From the NCBI GenBank assembly GCA_021324615.1, contig JAJPIT010000027.1:1-48850 (forward strand): 48,850 nt of DNA, read 5' to 3'. A program made the translations under genes and the position numbers. The DNA is from Terriglobia bacterium. Lineage in GTDB: Bacteria > Acidobacteriota > Terriglobia > Bryobacterales > Bryobacteraceae. The notes under the pieces were generated by a model. It saw only the letters and a list, made by a program, of their open reading frames with translations. It was not told the DNA's origin and ran no database searches. This document shows positions 7,694 to 15,826 of the stretch, in pieces. Within the stretch, counting starts at the first letter, position 1, and each line of letters begins with the position of its first letter.

Positions 7694-10075
7694 GTGAAGT
7701 CGACCAACATCAAGCCGTATCTGCTCCTGCTCTCCGGCGCCAGCGGCTGCGCCGCGCTGATTTACGAAATCGTCTGGTATCAGTTGCTTCAACTTGCCAT
7801 CGGGTCCACCGCGATCTCGCTGGGCATTCTTTTGGCGACCTTCATGGGCGGGCTTTGCCTGGGCAGCCTGTGGCTGCCGCGCCTGCGCGCTAGGCTGCAC
7901 CCGTTCAAGATTTACGCGCGGCTGGAGGCCGGCATCGCCGCCTGCGGCCTGCTGGTGCTTGCCGGGCTGCCCCTGATCGACCGCGTTTACATCGCCGGGT
8001 TCCAGGCCGGCATGCCGGGGATGCTGCTGCGCGGCCTGATCTGCGCCATCTGCCTGCTGCCGCCGACCATCCTGATGGGCGCGTCGCTGCCGGCGATCGT
8101 GATGTGGGTGGAGTCCTCCGCCGATGGCGCGTCCTGGTGGGGGATGCTCTATGGCGCCAACACCGCCGGGGCGGTGTTCGGCTGCCTGTGGGCGGGATTC
8201 TATCTGCTGCGGATTTACGACACTCACGTAGCGACCTTTGCCGCGTTCCTGATCAATCTCGCCGCCGCCGCGCTGGCCACGGCCCTGGCCAAACGCGCCC
8301 CTTACGTCCGGCGCGAAAGCCCGCGCGAGGTGGTTTCGAATCAGTGGACCATCTACGCCGCGATCGCGATCTCCGGCGCCTGCGCGCTGGGCGGCGAAGT
8401 GGTGTGGACGCGGCTGATGGGCATGCTGCTGGGCGCGACTGTCTACGTCTTCTCGATCATTCTCGCCGTATTCCTGACCGGCATCGCCATCGGGAGCTGG
8501 CTGGGCTCCATGGCCGCGTCGTCGCTCCGGGATGAGCGCGCCGCGCGCATGGCCTTCGGATGGTGCCAGGTCCTGTTGATTGGCGCCATCGCCTGGAGCG
8601 TGTTCATGATCGCCGATTCGCTGCCTTACTGGCCGATCAATCCGCTGCTGGCGCGCAACCCCTGGTACACTTTTCAAATCGATCTGATGCGCGCCGTTTG
8701 GGCGCTGCTTCCGCCGACGCTTTTGTGGGGCGCGAGCTTTCCGCTGGCCTTCGCCGCGGTCCGCGGCGGGGATCCGGCGGGCGTTGTCGGCGGAATTTAT
8801 GCCGCCAACACCTTCGGTTCGATCCTGGGCGCGCTGGTGGTGAGCCTGGCATTGATTCCCTGGATCGGGACGCGGGACTCCCAGCGCGTGCTGCTGGCGT
8901 TGGCGATCGCCAGCGGGGTGCTGGTGCTGGCGCCCTTTCTGAAGTCGAAGGCCGTCGCGGCGGGAGTAACGGCGGCGCTGGTCATCGGCGGGATTCTGGT
9001 CGCCTTTGTCGATCCGATTCCCGGCGAGGTGATTGCCTATGGGCGCCGCGTCGCCATCTACGCCGGGCAGTCCAAGCTGATCTACACCGCCGAGGGCCGC
9101 AACTCTTCGGTCGCCATCACGCAGTGGAACGACGGCGCGATGGAGGTCGATGTCAACGGCCACGTGGAGGCCACCACCGAGCCGTACGACATGAAGCTCC
9201 AGCGCATGGTGGGGCATCTTCCGGCGCTGCTGCATCCGAATCCCAAGTCGGTGCTGGGAATCGGCTTCGGCGCCGGCGTTTCGGCCGGAACGTTCACCCG
9301 CTATCCCGGAGTCGAGCACATCACCGTTTGCGAGATCGAACCGGTGATCCCGCCCACCTCCACGCGCTTTTTCGCGCGCGAGGATTACGACGTGCTGCAC
9401 AATCCGAAGACGCGGATCGTCTACGACGACGCGCGGCACTTCCTTCTGACCACGCCGGAGAAGTTCGACATCATCGCCTCCGATCCGCTGGATGTTTTCG
9501 TCAAAGGCACCGCCGCGCTCTATTCCAAGGAGTATTTCGAGGCGGTGAAGGCGCACCTCAATCCCGGCGGATATTTCACGCTCTACGTTCCCTTGTATGA
9601 AAGCGACGAGAAGACCGTGAAAAGCGAGCTGGCGACGTTCTTCGACGCTTTCCCCAACGCGACCATCTGGGCGAACACGCGCAGCGGCCAGGGTTACGAC
9701 ATGGTTTTCATGGGGCAGAACGGGCCGCTGAAGGTCAATCTGGATGAAGTCCGCGATCGCCTGGCGCGGCCGGATTACGCGCCGGTGGTGCAGTCGCTGC
9801 GGGAAATCGGCGTGAACTCGGCTATCGATCTGCTGAGCGCCTACACGGCGCAAAAAAGCGATCTCGATGCGTGGCTGGAAGGGGCCGAGATCAACCGCGA
9901 CCGCGATCTACGCCTGCAATACCTGGCCGGATGGGGCATCAATGCCAGCCTGGAGGATTACCTGTACCGGCAGATGCTCAGCTACCGGCATCCGCCGGCG
10001 AACCTGTTTACGGGCTCGCCCGAGCAGATGGCGATGCTGATGAACGCCCTTTCGATCCCGCCCGCGGGCCAGTGA
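7694..10075 (+). CDS. Fused polytopic membrane / spermidine-synthase-like protein
   Basis: 793 residues, GTG start. The N-terminal ~470 residues form a 12- to 14-helix membrane domain (beginning SGASGCAALIYEIVWYQLL, typical of the family). The C-terminal ~300 residues form a Rossmann-type aminopropyltransferase/methyltransferase domain. Motif I is VLGIGFGAGVSAGTF, the acidic strand end is CEIEPVI, a second acidic stretch is IVYDDARHFL, and the catalytic-region motif is FDIIASDPLD followed by LYSKEYFEAVKAHLNPGG. The family is annotated as 'fused MFS/spermidine synthase', and the true substrate of most members is unproven. Polyamine chemistry is plausible since a potABCD-type operon lies at 42 kb, but that is only an association. 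It probably shares a transcript with ctaA. Confidence 0.88.
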   Translation: MKSTNIKPYLLLLSGASGCAALIYEIVWYQLLQLAIGSTAISLGILLATFMGGLCLGSLWLPRLRARLHPFKIYARLEAGIAACGLLVLAGLPLIDRVYIAGFQAGMPGMLLRGLICAICLLPPTILMGASLPAIVMWVESSADGASWWGMLYGANTAGAVFGCLWAGFYLLRIYDTHVATFAAFLINLAAAALATALAKRAPYVRRESPREVVSNQWTIYAAIAISGACALGGEVVWTRLMGMLLGATVYVFSIILAVFLTGIAIGSWLGSMAASSLRDERAARMAFGWCQVLLIGAIAWSVFMIADSLPYWPINPLLARNPWYTFQIDLMRAVWALLPPTLLWGASFPLAFAAVRGGDPAGVVGGIYAANTFGSILGALVVSLALIPWIGTRDSQRVLLALAIASGVLVLAPFLKSKAVAAGVTAALVIGGILVAFVDPIPGEVIAYGRRVAIYAGQSKLIYTAEGRNSSVAITQWNDGAMEVDVNGHVEATTEPYDMKLQRMVGHLPALLHPNPKSVLGIGFGAGVSAGTFTRYPGVEHITVCEIEPVIPPTSTRFFAREDYDVLHNPKTRIVYDDARHFLLTTPEKFDIIASDPLDVFVKGTAALYSKEYFEAVKAHLNPGGYFTLYVPLYESDEKTVKSELATFFDAFPNATIWANTRSGQGYDMVFMGQNGPLKVNLDEVRDRLARPDYAPVVQSLREIGVNSAIDLLSAYTAQKSDLDAWLEGAEINRDRDLRLQYLAGWGINASLEDYLYRQMLSYRHPPANLFTGSPEQMAMLMNALSIPPAGQ

Positions 10076-10231
10076 TCAGATCCAGCCGAGCAAATAAAGA
10101 ATGATGACGATAATCAGCACGGTGCCGATTCCGCCGCTCGGATAATAGCCCCATTGGCGGCTGTAAGGCCAGGCCGGAAGAGCGCCGAGAAGCAGAACCA
10201 GCAGCACCACCAGCAGCAGCAACCCAATCAT
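10076..10231 (-). CDS. DUF3309 family small membrane protein
   Basis: 51-residue peptide with two hydrophobic stretches around the invariant centre LGALPAWPYSRQWGYYPSGG, which identifies the DUF3309 family (usually about 50 residues). Two adjacent ATG codons exist at 10234 and 10231. AGGAGG at 10237-10242 is 2 bases from the first and 5 from the second, so the second is chosen. The longer reading frame running up to 10291 lacks a ribosome-binding site. Its stop codon directly abuts that of the convergent membrane-spermidine-synthase gene. Function unknown. Confidence 0.85.
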   Translation of the reverse strand: MIGLLLLVVLLVLLLGALPAWPYSRQWGYYPSGGIGTVLIIVIILYLLGWI

Positions 10232-10352
10232 CATCGCCTCCTGCGGTGTGGCTGGCACGTTCGCCTCCATTACGCGGCGCAAAGAAAACACGCCAGATAC
10301 GGGGGACCGGCCAGGTAAGAAGTTCCCGCGCCTGCAAACGTTGCGCGCTTGT

Positions 10353-10381
10353 TCCGCCCGGGCATTTCAGAACCGGGCGGA
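10353..10381 (-). terminator. Hairpin after the receiver-like gene
   Basis: CCGCCCGG (10354-10361) and CCGGGCGG (10373-10380) are perfect inverted copies, extended by one A-T pair, around an 11-base loop. The hairpin begins 5 bases past the stop of the leftward receiver-like gene. No T-run follows on either strand, so termination efficiency is uncertain. Confidence 0.35.
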
Positions 10382-10385
10382 TCCG

Positions 10386-10763
10386 TCACGATGCCGGGCT
10401 GGCGGAATAGCGCCTCAGGATCTGCGGCAGGTTTTGCGAAAACGCTGAGCGCACCATCACGAGGTCGCAGCCGGCCTCCTGCGCCTTCTGCTTCAGCTCG
10501 CCCTGCACGTGGGAAAGATAGCCGAGCAGGCCGATATCCTTGGTCTCCGGATTCGCCTTCAACTCCGCGATCAGCTTGAGCGGATCGATGCGCGCCAGAT
10601 TCAGGTCGATGATAATCAGGGCCGGCCGGGCGGCGGCTTGCGCCAGCGCGTCCTGCTCGGTTTTGACAAACTGAACCGTCATACCGGCGCGCTTGGCGGA
10701 TTCGTTGATTTTCACCGTGAAGAAAAGGTCCTCGACGACGGCCAGGATTTGGCGATTGGGCAT
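10386..10763 (-). CDS. Stand-alone response-regulator receiver-like protein
   Basis: 125 residues with the alternating beta/alpha pattern of a CheY-like receiver and no output domain. Seen: acidic pair Glu11-Asp12, phospho-acceptor candidate Asp53 in LIIIDLNL, and Ser83 in GYLSHV at the usual Thr/Ser position. The near-invariant Lys before the last strand turn is replaced by Arg (MVRSAF instead of the usual TKPF type). Known family logic suggests phosphorylation is possible but signalling may be altered. No histidine kinase is adjacent. A pseudo-receiver that works by binding is an alternative. ATG start at 10763. Confidence 0.72.
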   Translation of the reverse strand: MPNRQILAVVEDLFFTVKINESAKRAGMTVQFVKTEQDALAQAAARPALIIIDLNLARIDPLKLIAELKANPETKDIGLLGYLSHVQGELKQKAQEAGCDLVMVRSAFSQNLPQILRRYSASPAS

Positions 10764-10843
10764 AGCGATACGAAAAAGTGCGGTCCAGGCGGGAGTAAAC
10801 CCGATTTTACCATGAGCTGAGCCGGAGCAAACCGGAAATGCGG

Positions 10844-11425
10844 TCAGCGGGAGATGATCTTATAGTTCGGCGGCGGCTCGAACAGGGCGGCCGGCGTCTG
10901 CGCGGCGGCGCACCGGCACAGGCAAACGCGCTCGCCGAACGGGCCGGTGGTCTTGGTCAGCACGGGAAGGGCGAGTTTGGTGCTGGTCCACACCTCCCAA
11001 CTGGTGAGCGCGGCGCCGGCGCCGAAGGCGTATCGCATGCCTTGGACCTCGTGACCCTCGATCAGCGCCTTGCCGAGCTGCTCCAATTGCGTGGCCATCG
11101 CCGCCGCGGCCGCGATTTGCATCAATCCGGGGGGCAGCGCCGGCAGGTGCGGAAGCTGCTCGCCGGGCGTGTGGGGGAGCTGGGGAATCGGTGGCGCGGC
11201 GAGGATTCTCGCCTCCATCGCCCGGTGATCCAGGATCATCCGGACCTGCGTGAGCGGGTTGGAGATGATCGACATGGTTCCGAAATCGATGCGGATTTTT
11301 CCCTCGGCGGAGCGGAACTGCTGCATCGCGTTTTGAACCGGCGCGAGGCCCGCCTGCGCGAAACGCGTGGTTTCGATGCAATCGGCGCAGGCCGCCGGAA
11401 GCGATTGCCGGGAGGAGGAGAACAC
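10844..11425 (-). CDS. Outer-membrane lipoprotein-sorting-like / DUF4412-like protein
   Basis: 193 residues from a GTG at 11425. An in-frame TGA lies just upstream, so no earlier start is possible. The C-terminal half (ALIEGHEVQGMRY, TSWEVWTSTKLALPVLTKT, ALFEPPPNYKII) follows the pattern of acidobacterial exported proteins where an induced cleavage or 'EVWYSPEL' strand precedes a final PxxY motif. I would place it loosely near LolA-like or DUF4412-like beta proteins. No proper signal peptide is visible at this N-terminus, and there is no good ribosome-binding site. A different reading frame across the first ~15 codons encodes a more hydrophobic stretch (VLLLPAIASGG), so an N-terminal frameshift or mis-called start is possible. 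It is 12 bp downstream of transketolase on the same strand, so it may be co-transcribed. Confidence 0.6.
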   Translation of the reverse strand: MFSSSRQSLPAACADCIETTRFAQAGLAPVQNAMQQFRSAEGKIRIDFGTMSIISNPLTQVRMILDHRAMEARILAAPPIPQLPHTPGEQLPHLPALPPGLMQIAAAAAMATQLEQLGKALIEGHEVQGMRYAFGAGAALTSWEVWTSTKLALPVLTKTTGPFGERVCLCRCAAAQTPAALFEPPPNYKIISR

Positions 11426-11437
11426 CCTTAAAGAATA

Positions 11438-13258
11438 TCAGGCGTTCAGGCGCTCGATGGCGGTGAGGATCGCCCGCGCGGAGATGCCGAAGCCGTCCAG
11501 CAGCTCCTCGGGTTTGCCGCTGCGCGGGATGGCGCGGACGGCCAGGCGATGAACCTTCAGATTTAAAGCTTCGGAGACCGTGTCACCGATTCCGCCGTGC
11601 GCGTAGTGGTCCTCGACGGTGATGACGCGGCCGCCGCAGGCCTGCGCGCATTGCGCCAGCGTGTCGCGATCGATGGGCTGCACGCTGAACAGGTCGACCA
11701 CGCAGATGTCTTTCCCTTCGTCGGCCGCTTTGAGCGCTTCAAACAGCGTGACGCCGGCGGCGATCACCAGCGCGCGGTCGCCGCGGCGCAGCACCTTGGC
11801 CTTGCCGATCTCGAACCGCTCGTCCGGTTCATAGATCACCGGCGTCTTGGGACGGCTGGTTCGGATATACACGGGCCCTTTGTGCGCCGCCGCGAGCTGG
11901 ACCGCGCGCCAGGCGCTTACCGCGTCGGAGGGATAAAGAACGGTGTAGTTGGGCTGCGCGGTGGTCATCGCCAGATCCTCCAGCCCCATCTGCGACGGGC
12001 CGTCCTCGCCAATGGAGACGCCGGCGTGCGTGCCCACCAGCTTGATATTTGATCCGCTGATGGCGGCCATGCGGATGAAATCGTAGGCGCGGGTCAGAAA
12101 GCAGGCGAAGGTGGAGGCGAACGGAATTTTTCCCGCGGCGGCGAAGCCCATCGCGGCGCCAATCATATTCTGCTCGGCGATGTACATCTGGAAAAATCGT
12201 TCCGGCGCGGTTTGCTGAAACTCCTCGGTGTAGGTGGAATTCTTCACGTCGCCGTCAAGGACGACAATCGATGGATTCGCCTTTCCGAGCGCGGCCAGCG
12301 CGTCGCCGAAGGCCTTGCGGGTGGCTTCGGGCCTGGACTGCGGCGACCAGGGCGGATCGGCGGCGGCGGTGGGTTTGGGCGTAACCGGCGCCGCGCCGGA
12401 GGGTAGATTCGGCTGCCACGAATCGCCGTTGCTGGGAATTTCGCGGCGAAGCTGCGCCACTACTTTTCGTTCCTGATCCGGATCGAGCGCGCGGCCGTGA
12501 AAGCCGGGCTGATCCTCCTCGCCTGCGATTCCCTTGCCTTTGAGCGTGCGCGCCAGGACCACGGTGGGACGGCCGCGCGTTTCCCCCGCCAGCCGGTAGG
12601 CCGCCAGCAGCGCGTCCAGATCGTGCCCGTCCACCGCGATGGCGTTCCAGCCGAAAGCTTCAAAGCGCCGGCGGTAGGCGTCGATGTCGTGACCCTCCAT
12701 GGTCGGGCCGCTCTGGCCCAGGCGGTTGATATCGACGGTGGCACATAAGTTGTCCAATCGATAATAGGCCGCAGTATGCGCGGCCTCCCAAACCGAGCCT
12801 TCGGCCGTCTCGCCGTCCCCCATCAGAACATAGATGCGGCGCGGCGAACCGTCCAGTTTCGCCGCCATCGCCATGCCCTCTCCGGCGGCCAATCCCTGGC
12901 CGAGCGATCCGGTGGCCACCGGCACGAAGGGCAGCCGCGGCGTCGGATGGCCCTCGAGCTTGGATCCGAAGGTCCGCAGCTTCAGCAGTTCCGCGCGCGG
13001 GAACAAACCAGCCTCGGCCCATGCCGCGTAGAGAATCGGCGCGGCGTGCCCTTTCGACAGAATGAAGACGTCGTTGCGGGGATCGGCGGGATTGCGCGGG
13101 TCGTACCGCATCACGGAGAAAAACAACGCGGACAGGATCTCCGCGGCGGAGGCGCAACTGGTGGGATGGCCGCTGCCCGCTTGCGAGGTGGCTTCGATCG
13201 AGTCGATGCGAAGCTGCGTCGCTTTCTGTTGCAGAAGTTGGGAAACGCCTGCCGGCAC
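11438..13258 (-). CDS. tkt: Transketolase
   Basis: 606-residue thiamine-diphosphate enzyme that moves two-carbon ketol units between sugar phosphates in the pentose phosphate pathway. Both halves are present in one chain. The diphosphate-binding half has SGHPTSCASAAEI, SKGHAAPIL and the cofactor motif MGDGETAEGSVWEA, ending its helix with a DxN pair. The pyrimidine half has the catalytic-Glu segment IAEQNMIGAAMGFAAAG and HAGVSIGEDGPSQMGLEDLA. A Pro/Ala-rich linker (about 290-310) joins them. It is shorter than the ~660 residues of E. coli-type enzymes and looks like the compact animal/actinobacterial-like class. GTG start with AAAGGAG upstream. The preceding 90 bp hold the hairpin that ends the methyltransferase gene. 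Confidence 0.93.
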   Translation of the reverse strand: MPAGVSQLLQQKATQLRIDSIEATSQAGSGHPTSCASAAEILSALFFSVMRYDPRNPADPRNDVFILSKGHAAPILYAAWAEAGLFPRAELLKLRTFGSKLEGHPTPRLPFVPVATGSLGQGLAAGEGMAMAAKLDGSPRRIYVLMGDGETAEGSVWEAAHTAAYYRLDNLCATVDINRLGQSGPTMEGHDIDAYRRRFEAFGWNAIAVDGHDLDALLAAYRLAGETRGRPTVVLARTLKGKGIAGEEDQPGFHGRALDPDQERKVVAQLRREIPSNGDSWQPNLPSGAAPVTPKPTAAADPPWSPQSRPEATRKAFGDALAALGKANPSIVVLDGDVKNSTYTEEFQQTAPERFFQMYIAEQNMIGAAMGFAAAGKIPFASTFACFLTRAYDFIRMAAISGSNIKLVGTHAGVSIGEDGPSQMGLEDLAMTTAQPNYTVLYPSDAVSAWRAVQLAAAHKGPVYIRTSRPKTPVIYEPDERFEIGKAKVLRRGDRALVIAAGVTLFEALKAADEGKDICVVDLFSVQPIDRDTLAQCAQACGGRVITVEDHYAHGGIGDTVSEALNLKVHRLAVRAIPRSGKPEELLDGFGISARAILTAIERLNA

Positions 13259-13318
13259 GATTCTCGCTCCTTTCGGCAGAGCCTGAGTGCTCCTGGTTCG
13301 GGATCTTTAGGCTATTGG

Positions 13319-13344
13319 ATGAATTTCGCCGCTGAAATTTTCAT
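13319..13344 (-). terminator. Hairpin after the methyltransferase gene
   Basis: ATGAATTTC (13319-13327) pairs with GAAATTTTCAT (13334-13344) with one bulged base around the loop GCCGCT. It begins 7 bases after the stop of the leftward methyltransferase and before the transketolase ribosome-binding site. It fits a transcript end or attenuator. No strong T-run follows. Confidence 0.4.
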
Positions 13345-13351
13345 GATTTTG

Positions 13352-14071
13352 TCACGGCTTCTCCAACACCGCGAAAAGCGACTGCCCCAAGGGCGGCGCG
13401 GCGATCCTTTCCAGCACCGCCATGGGCGGCACGATGTAGCGGTCGAAAAAGCGGATCTGCGCCGGCGATTGCTCCTGGAGCTTGAAGACGCGGGCATTCA
13501 CCCACCAGCCCAGCGCTCCGGCCAGGTTGGCATAGTGCAACCTGACGATGGTGAGGCTGGCGGCGCGCGCCAGCGCATAAAGATCCGCCTTGCGATAACG
13601 GCGGTAATGGCCCAGGTTGCGGTCGATGGGGCCGTATAAGGCGGGCAACGCCGGCACCCACAGGACGATCGTTGCGCCGCGCGGCAAGATGGAGGCCATA
13701 GCGCGGATCGCCTCCGCGTCATCGGCGACATGCTCCAATACGTTGAGGTACACGGCGGAATCCGGCGAAAAGCGATCGAGGGCGCGCACATCGGCGGCGC
13801 CGCCGCGGATCAGGCGCAGATTGGGCCGCGCGCCGAACCGCTCCCGGTGCGCGGCAAGCGCTTCGGCGTCGGGATCGAGCGCGATGACCAGCTCGCGGTC
13901 CAGCAGGAAGTTTGTAAAATTGCCGGCGCCGCATCCCACCTCCACCACTCTTTGGCCCAGGTGCGGCTTGATCAGGGAGGCCTGCCAGGCGAAGTAGTTC
14001 TTGGCCTCTCTCATCCGGCGCTGATCCTCGACGAGATAGGAAGCTTCAACAACCATTTGGGGCGCAACCAT
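13352..14071 (-). CDS. Class I SAM-dependent methyltransferase
   Basis: 239 residues, with ATG candidates at 14071 and 14056. The upstream in-frame extension to 14146 would overlap the divergent gene. Motif I is VVEVGCGAGNF, the acidic end of strand 2 is VIALDPDAEAL, motif II-like is DSAVYLNVLEHVADD, and motif III-like is ILPRGATIVLWVPALP. This is the UbiE/Methyltransf_11-type fold. The later block DRNLGHYRRYRKADLYALA is common in methyltransferases next to polysaccharide or lipid glycosyltransferases. It is divergent from two membrane proteins that look like GT-C enzymes, with only 18 bp between starts, so a role in surface-glycan or glycolipid modification is a reasonable inference. Confidence 0.85.
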   Translation of the reverse strand: MVAPQMVVEASYLVEDQRRMREAKNYFAWQASLIKPHLGQRVVEVGCGAGNFTNFLLDRELVIALDPDAEALAAHRERFGARPNLRLIRGGAADVRALDRFSPDSAVYLNVLEHVADDAEAIRAMASILPRGATIVLWVPALPALYGPIDRNLGHYRRYRKADLYALARAASLTIVRLHYANLAGALGWWVNARVFKLQEQSPAQIRFFDRYIVPPMAVLERIAAPPLGQSLFAVLEKP

Positions 14072-14089
14072 TTTAGAACATCTGTGAAA

Positions 14090-15826
14090 ATGGTTCTTTC
14101 GATGTTCTACCTGTTCGACTGGTTCCGGTCGTTTCTGCCGCTGCACAACCCGATCGGCTTTGGCGTGGTGGATTTCATCGAGCTGGGACTGGGACTGGCG
14201 CTGGTGCTGTTCGCTCTGCTCGGTTCGCGGATTGCGCGAATCGCGGGCGCGCTGGCGCGGCGCCCGGCCTGGTGCATGGGGATTTTATTCGTGCTGCCGA
14301 TTGCGCTGCGTCTGCTGCTGGCGCTCGGCGTGCATCCGATCCCGGCGCCGAATGTTTCCGACGATTTCAGCTATCTGCTCCTAGGAGACACCCTGGCGCA
14401 TTTCCGGCTGGCGAATCCGCCGCATCCTCTGCACCGGTTCTTTGAGACGTTCTATGTATTGCAGGAGCCGAGTTACAGCTCGATCTATCCACTGGGGCAG
14501 GGGCTGGTGTTGGCGCTGGGAGAGTGGATTTTCCGCTGTCCGTGGGCGGGAGTGGCGATCTCGGCCGGCGCGCTGGCGGCGCTCGCCTATTGGATGCTGC
14601 GCGGTTGGACGACGCCGGAATGGTCTCTGGCGGGCGGCCTTCTGTGCGTGATCGAGTTCGGGCCGCTGACCCACTGGATGAACAGTTACTGGGGCGGCGC
14701 GGTATCGGCCTGCGCGGGTTGCCTCGCCTTCGGCGCGCTGCCGAGGCTTCGCGCAAATCCGAGCCTCTGGAACGGCGCGCTGTTGGGACTCGGCGCCGGC
14801 CTCGAGATGCTGACCCGCCCCTTTGAATCCGTGCTTCTGATCACGGCTTTAATTTTTCTCGCCGCCCCGTGGCGCCGGGCGGCGTGGAAGGCGCTTCCGG
14901 CGGCTGCTTTGCTGATGCTTGCGTGCGCCGGTTTGATCTATCTGCACAACAAAAGAGTCACCGGCGATGGCCTGACTCTTCCCTACGCCTTGAGCCGCTA
15001 TCAGTACGGGATTCCGGCGGCGTTCACGATTCAGCCGAAAGTGGTTCCGCATCGCGAGCTGACTCCGCAACAGCAGCTCGCCTATCGGATTCAGGCCTCC
15101 GTACATGGACCGGGGACCGATACTTTTCGAAGCTGGTTTTCGCGGCTGGCCGGCAGAGTGGGCTTCTACCGGTTTTTCTTTCCCGCTCCGATTTATCTCG
15201 CCCTGCCTTTCTCTTTTGTGTTGCTCAGAAGTTACTGGCCTTTGCTTCTCACCATCCTATGGTTCGCGGCCGGAACGAATTTTTATCCCTATTTTTACCC
15301 GCACTATATCGCCGCGCTGGCCTGCGTGTTCGTCCTGGTGAGCGTGGCGTCTCTGGCGGCCCTGAGCCGGTTTAGCCCGGCGGCGGCGTATCTCCTTCTT
15401 TTTTTCTGTTTCGCTCATTTCGCGCTGTGGTATGGCGTTCACTTCGGGCGGAATGAAGCGATGTGGAGATATGAGTCCTGGGATGCGATCAATTACGGCG
15501 ACGCCAGCGGCCGGCTCGCCATTCAGCGGGAGTTGTCAAAAATACCGGGAAAGAAGTTGGTTTTGGTCCGCTATAGCTCCCAGCACACGATCACGGAGTG
15601 GGTATTCAACGCGGCTGATATCGATTCGGCTCCGGTCGTCTGGGCGCGCGACCTTGGAGATGACGCGAATCAGGAACTGATCCGCTACTATCCGGATCGA
15701 AAACCGTTTGTGTTGGAAGCGGACGCCCGCCCGCCCGCGCTTGAGCCGTATGAAATGCCCCAGAGGGAAACGCCGGCGCCGGTTTCCAATCCGCCGTCTA
15801 AATTGAAGTTCGAAGACGTCAAATAA
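14090..15826 (+). CDS. Polytopic membrane protein, GT-C glycosyltransferase-like (paralogue 1)
   Basis: About 578 residues. Candidate starts are GTG 14084, ATG 14090 and ATG 14102, and none has a strong ribosome-binding site. I count roughly ten hydrophobic helices. The first external loop carries PNVSDDFSYLLLGDTLAHF, an acidic pair in the position where GT-C enzymes keep their catalytic acid, then RFFETFYVLQEPSYSSIYPL. The motif NSYWGGA sits further on, and a soluble C-terminal domain ends with WARDLGDDANQELIRYYPDR. I do not recognise a named family. The GT-C assignment is inferred from topology and the acidic loop. The stop codon overlaps the ATG of a close paralogue (TAATG), which implies translational coupling. 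Confidence 0.72.
   Translation: MVLSMFYLFDWFRSFLPLHNPIGFGVVDFIELGLGLALVLFALLGSRIARIAGALARRPAWCMGILFVLPIALRLLLALGVHPIPAPNVSDDFSYLLLGDTLAHFRLANPPHPLHRFFETFYVLQEPSYSSIYPLGQGLVLALGEWIFRCPWAGVAISAGALAALAYWMLRGWTTPEWSLAGGLLCVIEFGPLTHWMNSYWGGAVSACAGCLAFGALPRLRANPSLWNGALLGLGAGLEMLTRPFESVLLITALIFLAAPWRRAAWKALPAAALLMLACAGLIYLHNKRVTGDGLTLPYALSRYQYGIPAAFTIQPKVVPHRELTPQQQLAYRIQASVHGPGTDTFRSWFSRLAGRVGFYRFFFPAPIYLALPFSFVLLRSYWPLLLTILWFAAGTNFYPYFYPHYIAALACVFVLVSVASLAALSRFSPAAAYLLLFFCFAHFALWYGVHFGRNEAMWRYESWDAINYGDASGRLAIQRELSKIPGKKLVLVRYSSQHTITEWVFNAADIDSAPVVWARDLGDDANQELIRYYPDRKPFVLEADARPPALEPYEMPQRETPAPVSNPPSKLKFEDVK

Noticed and set aside
7679-9853. Minus-strand ORF of 724 codons opposite the membrane-spermidine-synthase gene
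   Set aside because: The plus-strand protein has clear helices and SAM-binding motifs. The minus-strand translation is Gln/Arg/His-rich and featureless.
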